A stretch of 64,000 nucleotides of DNA, taken from the NCBI GenBank assembly GCA_963792205.1, contig CAWBVI010000004.1:434001-498000 (forward strand), in the 5' to 3' direction. Source of the stretch: DATDAH01 sp963792205 (lineage in GTDB: Bacteria > Actinomycetota > Acidimicrobiia > Acidimicrobiales > DATDAH01). Below the pieces are notes generated by a model that saw only the letters and a list, made by a program, of their open reading frames with translations, did no database searches and was not told the origin of the DNA. The position numbers and the translations under genes are program-made. Below are positions 35,736 to 43,606 of the stretch, piece by piece; the stretch's first letter is position 1; each line of letters opens with the position of its first letter.

Positions 35736-36766
35736 TCGGCGGGGCGGTCACGCCGGGGCTGGTCTGCGGGCACCATCACCTGTACTCGGCGCTGGCCCGG
35801 GGCATGCCGGCGCCGCCGCGGACGCCGGCGACCTTCCGGGAGATCCTCGAGCTGGTCTGGTGGCGGCTGGACCAGGCGCTCGATCTCGACACCATCGCCT
35901 GGTCGGCCCGGCTCGGGGCGCTGGAGGCCCTCGAGGTCGGCTGCACCGCGATCGTCGACCACCACGAGTCGCCCAACGCCATCGAGGGGTCGCTCTCGGT
36001 CATCGCCGACGCCTGCGCCGAGGTCGGCGTGCGGGTGGTGTGCGCCTACGGGGTGACCGACCGCCACGGCGCCGACGGCGCGAAGCGCGGGCTCGAGGAG
36101 AACCGGCGCTTCCTGGCCGAGGGGGGTCGGGGGATGGTCGGGCTCCACGCCGCCTTCACCTGCTCGGACGAGACGATCGAGGCCGCGGCCGCCCTGGCGA
36201 CCGAGCACGGCGTCGGGGTCCACGTGCACGTGGCCGAAGGGCCCGACGACGTGGACGCGGCCGAGCGCCTGGCCCCGTATGCGACCGATGACTGGTTGCT
36301 GGTGCACGGCGTCCACCTGGCCGACGACCACGGCCTGGCCGGCACCATCGCCCACAACCCGCGGTCGAACATGAACAACGCCGTGGGCTACGCCCGGCCG
36401 GCCCGGTTCACCAACCCCGTCGTGCTGGGCACCGACGGCATCGGCGCCGACATGCTCGAGGAGTTCCGCCTGGCCTACGCCCGGCTGCGGGAGAGCGACG
36501 TCGGCGCCACGCCCGAGACCCCGTGGTCGTGGCTGGAGGCGGGCCGCGGTCTCGTGCCGGAGGCCGGCGACGACCGGGTGACCTGGTCGGTCGAGGGCGC
36601 CGATCCCTGGATCCTGGCCTTCACCACCGGCGTCCGGCCGCTCGAGGTCGAGGCGGGCGGTGGCTTCGTGTGGGCCGACGGAGGGCCGACCCGGGTCGAC
36701 AGCGACGAGATCCGGGCCAAGGCGGGCGAGGCCGCCCGGCGCCTGTGGGCCAGGATGGATCGGTGA
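35732..36766 (+). CDS. SsnA-like amidohydrolase, short N-terminus
   Basis: 344-residue TIM-barrel aminohydrolase resembling SsnA. It begins almost at the metal motif (VTPGLVCGHHHLYSALARG), so the N-terminal beta-sandwich strands (about 50-60 residues) of the family are missing, and the operon overlap (GTG over upstream stop) leaves no room for them. Other ligands: VGLHAAFTCSDE, HVHVAEG, LVHGVHL, Asp in LGTDGIGADM. Role in opening or deaminating a purine-derived compound is inferred from family and context. Confidence 0.82.
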   Translation: MIGGAVTPGLVCGHHHLYSALARGMPAPPRTPATFREILELVWWRLDQALDLDTIAWSARLGALEALEVGCTAIVDHHESPNAIEGSLSVIADACAEVGVRVVCAYGVTDRHGADGAKRGLEENRRFLAEGGRGMVGLHAAFTCSDETIEAAAALATEHGVGVHVHVAEGPDDVDAAERLAPYATDDWLLVHGVHLADDHGLAGTIAHNPRSNMNNAVGYARPARFTNPVVLGTDGIGADMLEEFRLAYARLRESDVGATPETPWSWLEAGRGLVPEAGDDRVTWSVEGADPWILAFTTGVRPLEVEAGGGFVWADGGPTRVDSDEIRAKAGEAARRLWARMDR

Positions 36767-37759
36767 CCTCGCCGCGTCGCGCTGTACCTGCAGGACGCCC
36801 ACCCCATCAGCGAGGGGATCGAGCTCTGCCGCTACGCCGAGGAGAAGGGCTTCGAGGCGGTGTGGCAGGCCGAGAGTCGCCTGGTGCGGGAGGCCACGGT
36901 GCCGATGGCGGCCTTCCTCTCGCACACCACCCGGCTCAAGGCGGGGTCCGGAGTGGTCAACAACTGGACCCGCAACCCGGCCCTGCTGGCCTCCACCTTC
37001 GCCACCCTGGACGACCTCGCCCCCGGCCGGGTCATCCTCGGCATCGGGGCGTGGTGGGACCCGCTGGCCGCCAAGGTCGGCATCGACCGCGGCCGCCCCC
37101 TGCGGGCCATGCGGGAGACCGTCGACGCCTGCCGGGCGCTGCTGGCCGACGAGACGGTCACCTACCACGGCGAGTTCGTGCACCTCGACGGCGTCGAGCT
37201 CGACTACGTCCACCAGGAGCGCCGGCCCAAGGACGTGCCCATCTACATCGGGGCCACCGGGATGCAGATGATGGAGCTCACCGGTCGCATCGCCGACGGC
37301 GTGCTCCTCAACTACCTCGTCTCGCCCGCCTACAACGACCGGGCGCTGGCCCACCTGGCCGACGGGGCCGAGGCCGCCGGCCGGTCGGTCGACGACCTCG
37401 ATCGCCCGCAGCTCGTCGTGTGCTCGGTGGACGACGACCGCCAGGTCGCCCTCGACGCCGCCCGGCTGCTGGTCACCCAGTACCTGGGCCAGCAGCCCCA
37501 CATCATGAAGGCCTCGGGCGTGCCCGAGTCGCTGCTGGAGGAGATCGGGCGGGTGCTGACCTGGCCCGCCACCCACGACCAGGTGGTCGAGGCCTCCCGG
37601 CTGGTGCCCGACGAGATCGTGCAGATGATCTGCGCCGCGGGGACGCCCGACGAGTGCCGGGCGAAGGTGGCCGAGTACGTCGACCGGGGCTGCACCTGCC
37701 CGGTGCTCTACCCCCTCGGCCCGGACGTCCGGCGCATGATCGACGTGTTCGCCCCGTGA
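36763..37759 (+). pseudogene. LLM class flavin-dependent oxidoreductase, start-proximal frameshift
   Basis: About 330-residue luciferase-like (F420- or FMN-dependent) oxidoreductase of the methylene-H4MPT-reductase type. GTG 36763 overlaps the upstream stop, but after MTS the frame must shift by one (36766-36776) to give RVALYLQDAHPISEGIEL. The remainder is intact: RLKAGSGVVNNWTRNPALLA, RVILGIGAWWDPLAAKVG, DVPIYIGATGMQMMELTGRI. The next in-frame GTG is at 36860, too late. Probably functional if the shift is an error. It may supply the reductive step done by YgfK in enterobacteria (hypothesis). Confidence 0.78.
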
Positions 37760-38820
37760 TCCTGCGCAACCCGATGGCCGGACCGGTCGACGACGTCCGG
37801 CCGCCGGGCGACGGGCCGCTGGCGTTCCACCGCCGTCTGCCGGGCTACACCCCCGGGCCGGTACGGGAGCTGAGCGACCCGATGGGCCTCGGGGGGGTGG
37901 CGGTGAAGGACGAGTCGAACCGCTTCGGGCTGCCGTCGTTCAAGCTGCTCGGCGCCTCCTGGGCCACCTACCGCACCCTCGTCGCCCGCCTCGGCGAGGA
38001 GCCGGCGTGGTCGACGGTCGACGAGCTGGCCGAACACCTCGCTCCCCTGCGGCCGCTCACCCTCACCACGGCGACCGACGGCAACCACGGCCGGGCGGTG
38101 GCCCACATGGCCGCCCTGCTGGGGTTCGACGCCCGCATCTACGTGCCCGACGACATGGTCCCGGCCCGCATCGAGGCCATCGAGTCCGAAGGGGCCACGG
38201 TCGAGGTCGTCGAGGGCACGTACGACGACGCCGTGGCCCGGGCGGCGGCGGCGGGGGACGTGGTCGTGGCCGACACCGGCGAGGGCGAGGCGCCGGCGTG
38301 GGTCATCGAGGGGTACTCGACCATGTTCCGGGAGCTCGGGGACCGGTCGTTCGACGCCGTCTTCTTCCCGGTCGGCGTGGGCGCCCTGGCCGCCGCGGTG
38401 GTCACCGCGTTCCGGCCCAGCCCCACCGTCCTCGTCGCGGTCCAGGCCAGCGGCGCGCCCTGTCTCGTGCACTCGCTGGAGGCGGGCCACGTCGCCACGC
38501 TCCCGGAGGCGCCGCACACGATCATGTCCGGGATCTCGTGCGGCACGCCCTCGCCGACGGCGTGGCCGCTCGTGTCCCGCGGCGTCGACTGGGTCGTGAC
38601 CGTGGACGACGACCAGGCCCGGGACGCGATGCGGGTGCTCGCCACCGAGGGGGTCGTGTCAGGCGAGACCGGCGCCGCCGCACTGGCCGGGCTGCGGGAG
38701 GTCCTCGCCAAGGGGGGCGACGGGCCGGATCTCGGCCCGGACAGCTCGGTCCTCGTCCTGTCGACCGAGGGGGCCACGGACCCGATCGCCTACGCCGAGA
38801 TCGTCGGCGCTCAGCCGTGA
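37756..38820 (+). CDS. Diaminopropionate ammonia-lyase-like PLP enzyme (YgeX type)
   Basis: 354-residue fold-type II PLP enzyme. PLP Lys lies in FGLPSFKLLGAS, substrate/phosphate loops in TATDGNHGRAVAHMA, and the glycine-rich FPVGVGALAAAVV. These are the hallmarks of diaminopropionate ammonia-lyase (2,3-diaminopropionate to pyruvate and two ammonia), though it is about 40 residues shorter than E. coli YgeX. GTG overlaps the upstream stop. Presence beside hydantoinase, SsnA-like and XdhD-like genes mirrors the enterobacterial cluster. Confidence 0.82.
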   Translation: MILRNPMAGPVDDVRPPGDGPLAFHRRLPGYTPGPVRELSDPMGLGGVAVKDESNRFGLPSFKLLGASWATYRTLVARLGEEPAWSTVDELAEHLAPLRPLTLTTATDGNHGRAVAHMAALLGFDARIYVPDDMVPARIEAIESEGATVEVVEGTYDDAVARAAAAGDVVVADTGEGEAPAWVIEGYSTMFRELGDRSFDAVFFPVGVGALAAAVVTAFRPSPTVLVAVQASGAPCLVHSLEAGHVATLPEAPHTIMSGISCGTPSPTAWPLVSRGVDWVVTVDDDQARDAMRVLATEGVVSGETGAAALAGLREVLAKGGDGPDLGPDSSVLVLSTEGATDPIAYAEIVGAQP

Positions 38821-40031
38821 GCCGGCTGGTCCTGCGGGGTGCCCGCCACCCCGGTGACGTGGCGCTGCGGGACGGGCGGATCGAGGCCGTGGGCACGGTC
38901 GCCGCCGAGCCCGGCGACGAGGTGCTGCGCTGCGACGGCGACCTCGTCACCCCCGGCCTGGTCAACACCCACCACCACCTCTACCAGTGGGCCACCCGGG
39001 GCCGGGCCGTCGGTTGCAACCTGTTCGACTGGCTGGTCGAGCTCTACCCGGTGTGGGGTCGGCTGTCGGTCGAGGAGATCCGCGCCGCCGCGTTCCGGGG
39101 CCTGACCGAGCTGGCCCGCTCGGGCTGCACGACGGCCGCCGACCACCACTACCTCGTGCCCCGCGGCGACGACACGGTCTTCGACGCCATCGCCGATGCC
39201 GCCCGCGAGGTCGGCATCCGCCTCGTCCTCTCGCGGGGCTCCATGGACCTCGGCGAGAGCCAGGGCGGTCTGCCGCCCGACCACGTCGTCGAGGACCGGG
39301 ACGCCATCCTGGCCTCCACCGAGTCGGTCATCGCCCGGCTGCACGACCCCGAGTGGTGCCAGGTGGTCGTGGCGCCGTGCTCGCCCTTCTCGGTGACCCC
39401 CGAGCTGATGGTCGAGTCGGCCGAGCTGGCCCGCCGGCACGGCCTGCGGCTGCACACCCACCTGTGCGAGACGGTCGAGGAGACCGAGTACTGCCTCGAG
39501 CACTTCGACCGGCGGCCGGTCGACCTGCTCGACGAGTGGGGGTGGGTGGGCGACGACGTCTGGCTGGCCCACGGCATCCACATCTCGCCACCGGAGATCG
39601 AGCGGCTCGGCGCCGCGGGCACGGGCGTGGCCCACTGTCCGTCTTCCAACGCCCGCCTCGCCGCGGGGCTCTGCCCGGTGACCGATCTCGAGGCGGCCGG
39701 CTGCCCGGTCGGTCTCGGGGTCGACGGCGTGGCGTCGAACGAGGTCGGGGGCCTCTTCCCCGAGATCCGCCAGGCCCTCTACACGGCCCGGATCCGGGCC
39801 GGCCGGGCCGACGCCTTCTTCCCCGACGACGCCCTGCGGCTGGCCACCTCGGGCGGCGCGGCCTGCGTCGGCCGGCCGGAGCTGGGGCGCCTGGAGGTCG
39901 GCGCCGTGGCCGATCTCGCCGTCTGGCCCGCCGACGACCTCGACGACCTCCCCCGCCCCCTCGACGGCCTCGCCCTCGGCCCCGACCGCCACGTCCGCCA
40001 CCTCATCGTCGACGGCCGCGTGGTGATCTGA
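38817..40031 (+). CDS. 8-oxoguanine deaminase-like amidohydrolase
   Basis: 404-residue amidohydrolase of the ATZ/TRZ/8-oxoguanine deaminase group. Metal and substrate motifs: VNTHHHLYQWATRG, LHTHLCETVEETEYC, WLAHGIHISPPEI, and VDGVASNEVG with the late Asp. Known members convert 8-oxoguanine to urate and ammonia, which would feed the putative urate route of this operon. GTG overlaps the upstream stop; last gene of the operon, followed by elements E6 and E7. Confidence 0.82.
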   Translation: MSRLVLRGARHPGDVALRDGRIEAVGTVAAEPGDEVLRCDGDLVTPGLVNTHHHLYQWATRGRAVGCNLFDWLVELYPVWGRLSVEEIRAAAFRGLTELARSGCTTAADHHYLVPRGDDTVFDAIADAAREVGIRLVLSRGSMDLGESQGGLPPDHVVEDRDAILASTESVIARLHDPEWCQVVVAPCSPFSVTPELMVESAELARRHGLRLHTHLCETVEETEYCLEHFDRRPVDLLDEWGWVGDDVWLAHGIHISPPEIERLGAAGTGVAHCPSSNARLAAGLCPVTDLEAAGCPVGLGVDGVASNEVGGLFPEIRQALYTARIRAGRADAFFPDDALRLATSGGAACVGRPELGRLEVGAVADLAVWPADDLDDLPRPLDGLALGPDRHVRHLIVDGRVVI

Positions 40032-40042
40032 CCAGCCGTTTG

Positions 40043-40091
40043 GTTCTGGGTACTCGGGCTTGTTTCCTCGACAAGCCTCAGTACCCAGAAC
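40043..40091. repeat. Palindromic element E6 (GTACT subtype)
   Basis: 49 bp, outer arms GTTCTGGGTACT/AGTACCCAGAAC plus inner GGCTTGT/ACAAGCC. It starts 12 nt after the stop of the 8-oxoguanine deaminase-like gene. Exactly 13 nt separate it from E7. Confidence 0.9.
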
Positions 40092-40104
40092 GAGCTGACC
40101 CACC

Positions 40105-40153
40105 GTTCTGGGTACTCGGGCTTGTGTCGTCAACAAGTCTCAGTACCCAGAAC
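40105..40153. repeat. Palindromic element E7 containing a stop codon of murE-like gene
   Basis: 49 bp, arms identical to E6 with three internal differences. Read on the minus strand it supplies the last codons CGT TCT GGG TAC and the TGA stop of the Mur ligase, in the same phase as E2 and E3. Confidence 0.9.
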
Positions 40154-41522
40154 GATCGAGGTCGGTGAGGAGCTGGCGGCTCACCTGGCGGTCGTCGAAG
40201 GGGTCGGCGTGGTCGGCGAACTGCTGCACGGTCTGGTCGCCCTTGCCGGCGACCAGGACCACGTCGCCGGCGGCGGCCTCCGCCAGCGCGATCCGGATGG
40301 CCGTGCGGCGGTCGGGCTCGACCTTCAACCCTTCCCCGCCGGCGAGGACGTCGGCACAGATCTGCGCCCACGGTTCCGTGCGGGGGTTGTCCGCGGTGAG
40401 GATCCCGACGTCGGCGTGCTCGACGACGACCGCGCCCATCTCGGGGCGCTTGCCGCGGTCCCGGTCCCCGCCGCAGCCGAAGACCACGATGAGCCGGCCG
40501 CCGTCGGGACGCAGGGCCCGGACCACCTGGCTGAGCGCGGCAGGCGTGTGGGCGCAGTCGACCACGACCCGGAAGGGCTGGCCCTCGTCGATCACCTCCA
40601 TGCGGCCCGGAGGGGCGACCGCGTGGCCGAGCGCTTCGGCGATGGTGGCCGTCGGCACGCCGAGCTCGCGGCAGGCGGTGGCCGCGGCCAGGGCGTTGGC
40701 GACGTTGAAGTCGCCGACCAGAGGCAGCCGGATCCGGTGCCCGCTCCAGGTGAAGGAGGAACCGCAGCGGTAGGCGGCGTCGCCCAGCCCGTAGGCGACG
40801 AGCCGGGGCCCGCCCCGCCGCAAGAGCTCCCGGCCCCACTCGTCGTCCCGGTTGACCACGCCGATGGCGATCCGCTCGGGGGAGAAGAGCCGCGCCTTGG
40901 CCTCGAAGTAGGTCCGCAGGTCGCCGTGGTGATCGAGGTGGTCCCGGTCGAGGTTGGTGAACACGCCGACGGCGAACCAGGTGTGGTCCACCCGCCCTTG
41001 GGCCAGGCCGTGCGAGGAGACCTCCATGGCCACCGCCCGGCACCCGTCGGCGACGAACCCGGCCAGGCGGCGCTGAAGCTCGACGGGCTCGGGTGTGGTC
41101 AGGACCGAGGACAGCGTCCCGATCACCCCGGTCGGCCACCCGTGGTGCTCGAGGATGGCGCGGACGAGGAAGGTGGTCGTGGTCTTGCCGTTCGTCCCGG
41201 TGACGCCGACGAGGTCCATCCGCCGTGACGGGTGGCCCCAGAAGGCGGCGGCCAGCGCCGGGAGCACCACCCTCGTGTCGGGGACGGCGACCTGGGGCAC
41301 CGACAGCGGCAGGCACCGCTCGACGAGCAGCGCCGCCGCGCCGCGCTCGACCGCGGTGCGGGCGTGCGCGTGGCCGTCGGTCGTGGCCCCGCGGCGGCAG
41401 ACGAAGAGGTCCCCGGGCGCCACCTCGTCGGCTCGCTGGGCGAGGCCGGTGATCGGCACCGAGGCCACCAGCTGGTCCGGGCTCCCGACACCGGCGCGAG
41501 CCAGCAGATCGCCGAGATTCAT
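40140..41522 (-). CDS. MurE-like Mur ligase
   Basis: 460-residue ATP-dependent Mur ligase, most like UDP-MurNAc-tripeptide synthetase. P-loop GVTGTNGKTTTTFLV, carbamate-Lys/His region AMEVSSHGLAQGRVDH, NxxxDHLDHH, and DNPRTEPW, the motif linked to diaminopimelate recognition in MurE. It lies outside any cell-wall cluster and is coupled (ATGA) to a PLP enzyme, so it may be a second copy with a special substrate. The last residues RSGY and stop come from element E7. ATG 41522. Confidence 0.82.
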   Translation of the reverse strand: MNLGDLLARAGVGSPDQLVASVPITGLAQRADEVAPGDLFVCRRGATTDGHAHARTAVERGAAALLVERCLPLSVPQVAVPDTRVVLPALAAAFWGHPSRRMDLVGVTGTNGKTTTTFLVRAILEHHGWPTGVIGTLSSVLTTPEPVELQRRLAGFVADGCRAVAMEVSSHGLAQGRVDHTWFAVGVFTNLDRDHLDHHGDLRTYFEAKARLFSPERIAIGVVNRDDEWGRELLRRGGPRLVAYGLGDAAYRCGSSFTWSGHRIRLPLVGDFNVANALAAATACRELGVPTATIAEALGHAVAPPGRMEVIDEGQPFRVVVDCAHTPAALSQVVRALRPDGGRLIVVFGCGGDRDRGKRPEMGAVVVEHADVGILTADNPRTEPWAQICADVLAGGEGLKVEPDRRTAIRIALAEAAAGDVVLVAGKGDQTVQQFADHADPFDDRQVSRQLLTDLDRSGY

Positions 41523-42976
41523 CCCGCCGCCATCACCGCGTCGGCCAGGACGTCGGCCACCTCCCGGATGGCGACGGCGTCCTCCGTGCCCGCCGCCACC
41601 CGCAGGAAGGGCACACCGAACCGCGTCGTCGTCGCCGTCAGGTAGAGGCGGGTGGTGTCGAACCCGAAGCTGCTCCCTTCGGCGAGGTCGACGCCCCGGT
41701 CGGCGGCGATGGCCATCGCCTCCTTCACCAGGCGGGCCAGGAGCTCGGTCGTCGGCAACGACGCCTGGGGCGACAGCGCCGCCAGGCCACCGGAGCCGGG
41801 ATAGGCGACGCCGAGCGGGAGCCGCTCGTCCCGGATCCTCGCCGAGAGCGCTTCGACGAGGACCCCGGCGTTGCGCTCGATCCGGGCCAGGCGGCGCTCC
41901 AACCGGCCCCGGTTCGGCCAGGGGAGCTGCTCGACGGCGACGTCGGCGATGTTCGTGCCGAGGTGCTCCCGGAGGGTGTCCAGCCGCCCGGCCAGGGGCC
42001 CGGCGGCCACGAGGACGCCCGCGGCCGTGCGATCCAGCCCCAGCTGGGCGTACTTGGTCAGGCTCTCGACGACGACCAGGCGCACGGCGCTCGCAGGAGG
42101 GAGCCATCCCCACGGCTGGAGCGCCACCGAGCTGCCCGTGCTGTCCACCACGACGACCGTGGGCCGACCCGTGCGATCGATAGTGGCCAGCAGCCCGCGG
42201 ACATCGGTGGTGGGCATGGAGGCGCTGTTGCCCCGTGAGTCGACGATCACCGCCGCGGCGGTGGCCAGCAGGTCGCCCCAGGCCGCCGGGTCGTCCTCGT
42301 CGACGAAGCGGACCCGGGCGCGCAAGGGCCCCGTCTGCACCAGCTCCCGGGTCTCGTGGTACGTCGACCGGCCCAGCAGCACGGGCCCGGCGCCGGCGAC
42401 CTGCGCCACGGCCGAGAGCGCGGTGGCGACGGCCGCCATCCCTGACGACGTCACGATGGCGCGGGGCTCGTGACCGCACGGGTCGTCGACCATCTCCGCC
42501 GCCCACCGACGCTCGAACGCCTCGGCCTCGGGATGGCGATCCCGCTTGTAGTCGTCGACGTGGCCGGTGACCCGTCCGTCGTGGCGGCCCGCCTGCGAGC
42601 CGATGCTGTGGCTGATCGACGGCGAGTGCCAGTCACTCCCGACCAGGACCGCCGCAACCAGGCACTGCCGGGCCCGGAAGACATCGGCGACCCGGCGCCG
42701 GCCGGCCGCCATCTCGTCGAGCGGGCACCCGGCCAGCCGCCGGAGCTCGGCCCCGTCGTTCTCGTAGGCCGCCGTCAGCGTCGCCGCCATGGCGGAGAAC
42801 TCCGCCCGCACGGCCGGCGGCACGCCCGAGCCGGGACGCCGGATGTCCGCCAACCGATCGCGGAGACGGCGGAGCTGCTCCCGGCAGAGCACCTCCAGGT
42901 CGCGCAGGTCCTCGGCGACGTCGAGCTCCGCCTGCGCCCCCAACCGACACGACCCCACGCCCGTAGGACGTTGCAC
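41519..42976 (-). CDS. Cys/Met-metabolism-type PLP enzyme
   Basis: About 485-residue PLP enzyme whose C-terminal two thirds resemble cystathionine gamma-synthase/lyase: SSGMAAVATALSAVAQ, STYHETREL, the PLP Lys in VESLTKYAQLGLDRTAAGV. The N-terminal 130 residues are helical, Arg/Glu-rich and unrecognised. Stop overlaps the Mur ligase ATG, so the two are translated together. The start is uncertain (GTG 42976 or 42958). A substrate made by one enzyme and ligated by the other is inferred; the pathway is unknown. Confidence 0.7.
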   Translation of the reverse strand: MQRPTGVGSCRLGAQAELDVAEDLRDLEVLCREQLRRLRDRLADIRRPGSGVPPAVRAEFSAMAATLTAAYENDGAELRRLAGCPLDEMAAGRRRVADVFRARQCLVAAVLVGSDWHSPSISHSIGSQAGRHDGRVTGHVDDYKRDRHPEAEAFERRWAAEMVDDPCGHEPRAIVTSSGMAAVATALSAVAQVAGAGPVLLGRSTYHETRELVQTGPLRARVRFVDEDDPAAWGDLLATAAAVIVDSRGNSASMPTTDVRGLLATIDRTGRPTVVVVDSTGSSVALQPWGWLPPASAVRLVVVESLTKYAQLGLDRTAAGVLVAAGPLAGRLDTLREHLGTNIADVAVEQLPWPNRGRLERRLARIERNAGVLVEALSARIRDERLPLGVAYPGSGGLAALSPQASLPTTELLARLVKEAMAIAADRGVDLAEGSSFGFDTTRLYLTATTTRFGVPFLRVAAGTEDAVAIREVADVLADAVMAAG

Positions 42977-42989
42977 GCGGTTGATTCGT

Positions 42990-43586
42990 TCAGGCGCGGG
43001 CCAGGAAGCCCCGTTGGATCAGGGTGGCGACGGACTGGAGGGCGGGGCGGTCGGTGCTGAGGTCGCGGGAGATGGCGAAGTAGGTGAAGCGCTCGAGCAT
43101 CGCCAGCAGGGCGACCGGGCCGAGCGGGCCGAGGGCGGCGGTGTCGACGGCCCGGCCGAGGTCGTCGACCACCCGGGCGAAGGCTTCGTCGGCCAGGCGG
43201 CGCAGGCCCCGGTCGCGCGCGTGGTCCTCCATCCAGGCCCGGATCACCGCACCGTGGCGCCGGTAGCCGTCGACGAAGCCACCCAGCCAGTCCACGAGGT
43301 CGTCGCCGTCGAGCGGCGGCTCGGCGGCCAGCTGGGCGACCCGGCCGACCATGTCCTCCGCGGCCTCCGCGGCGAGGATCCGGAACAGGTCCTGCTTGTC
43401 CCGGAAATAGAGGTAGAAGGCACCGTGCGAGACTCCGGCATGGCGCACGATGTCGTCGACCCGGGTGGCGTGGAAGCCCCGCTCGTCGATGGCGGCCACG
43501 GCGCCGTCGAGCAGGCGACGCCGGGTGCGATCGGCCCGGGACTCGGGCTCGGCCTCGGGCTGATCGTCGGACTCGGTCGTGGTCAT
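42990..43586 (-). CDS. TetR family transcriptional regulator
   Basis: 198-residue TetR regulator. The HTH spans about residues 20-66 (RRRLLDGAVAAIDERGF; VSHGAFYLYFRDKQDLFRIL); the rest is a helical ligand domain. Divergent from an acyl-CoA synthetase gene with 20 nt between starts, so control of that gene, perhaps by an acyl-CoA, is likely. No copy of the CTGAC-N6-GTCAG motif is seen in its own promoter region, so it is not obviously the regulator of that regulon. Confidence 0.87.
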   Translation of the reverse strand: MTTTESDDQPEAEPESRADRTRRRLLDGAVAAIDERGFHATRVDDIVRHAGVSHGAFYLYFRDKQDLFRILAAEAAEDMVGRVAQLAAEPPLDGDDLVDWLGGFVDGYRRHGAVIRAWMEDHARDRGLRRLADEAFARVVDDLGRAVDTAALGPLGPVALLAMLERFTYFAISRDLSTDRPALQSVATLIQRGFLARA

Positions 43587-43606
43587 GGCGCCGGGAGCGG
43601 GAGCTG

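Noticed and set aside
42990..43586. This TetR as regulator of the CTGAC-N6-GTCAG regulon
   Set aside because: None of the four sites is close to it and its own promoter lacks the motif; only its divergent synthetase is a supported target.
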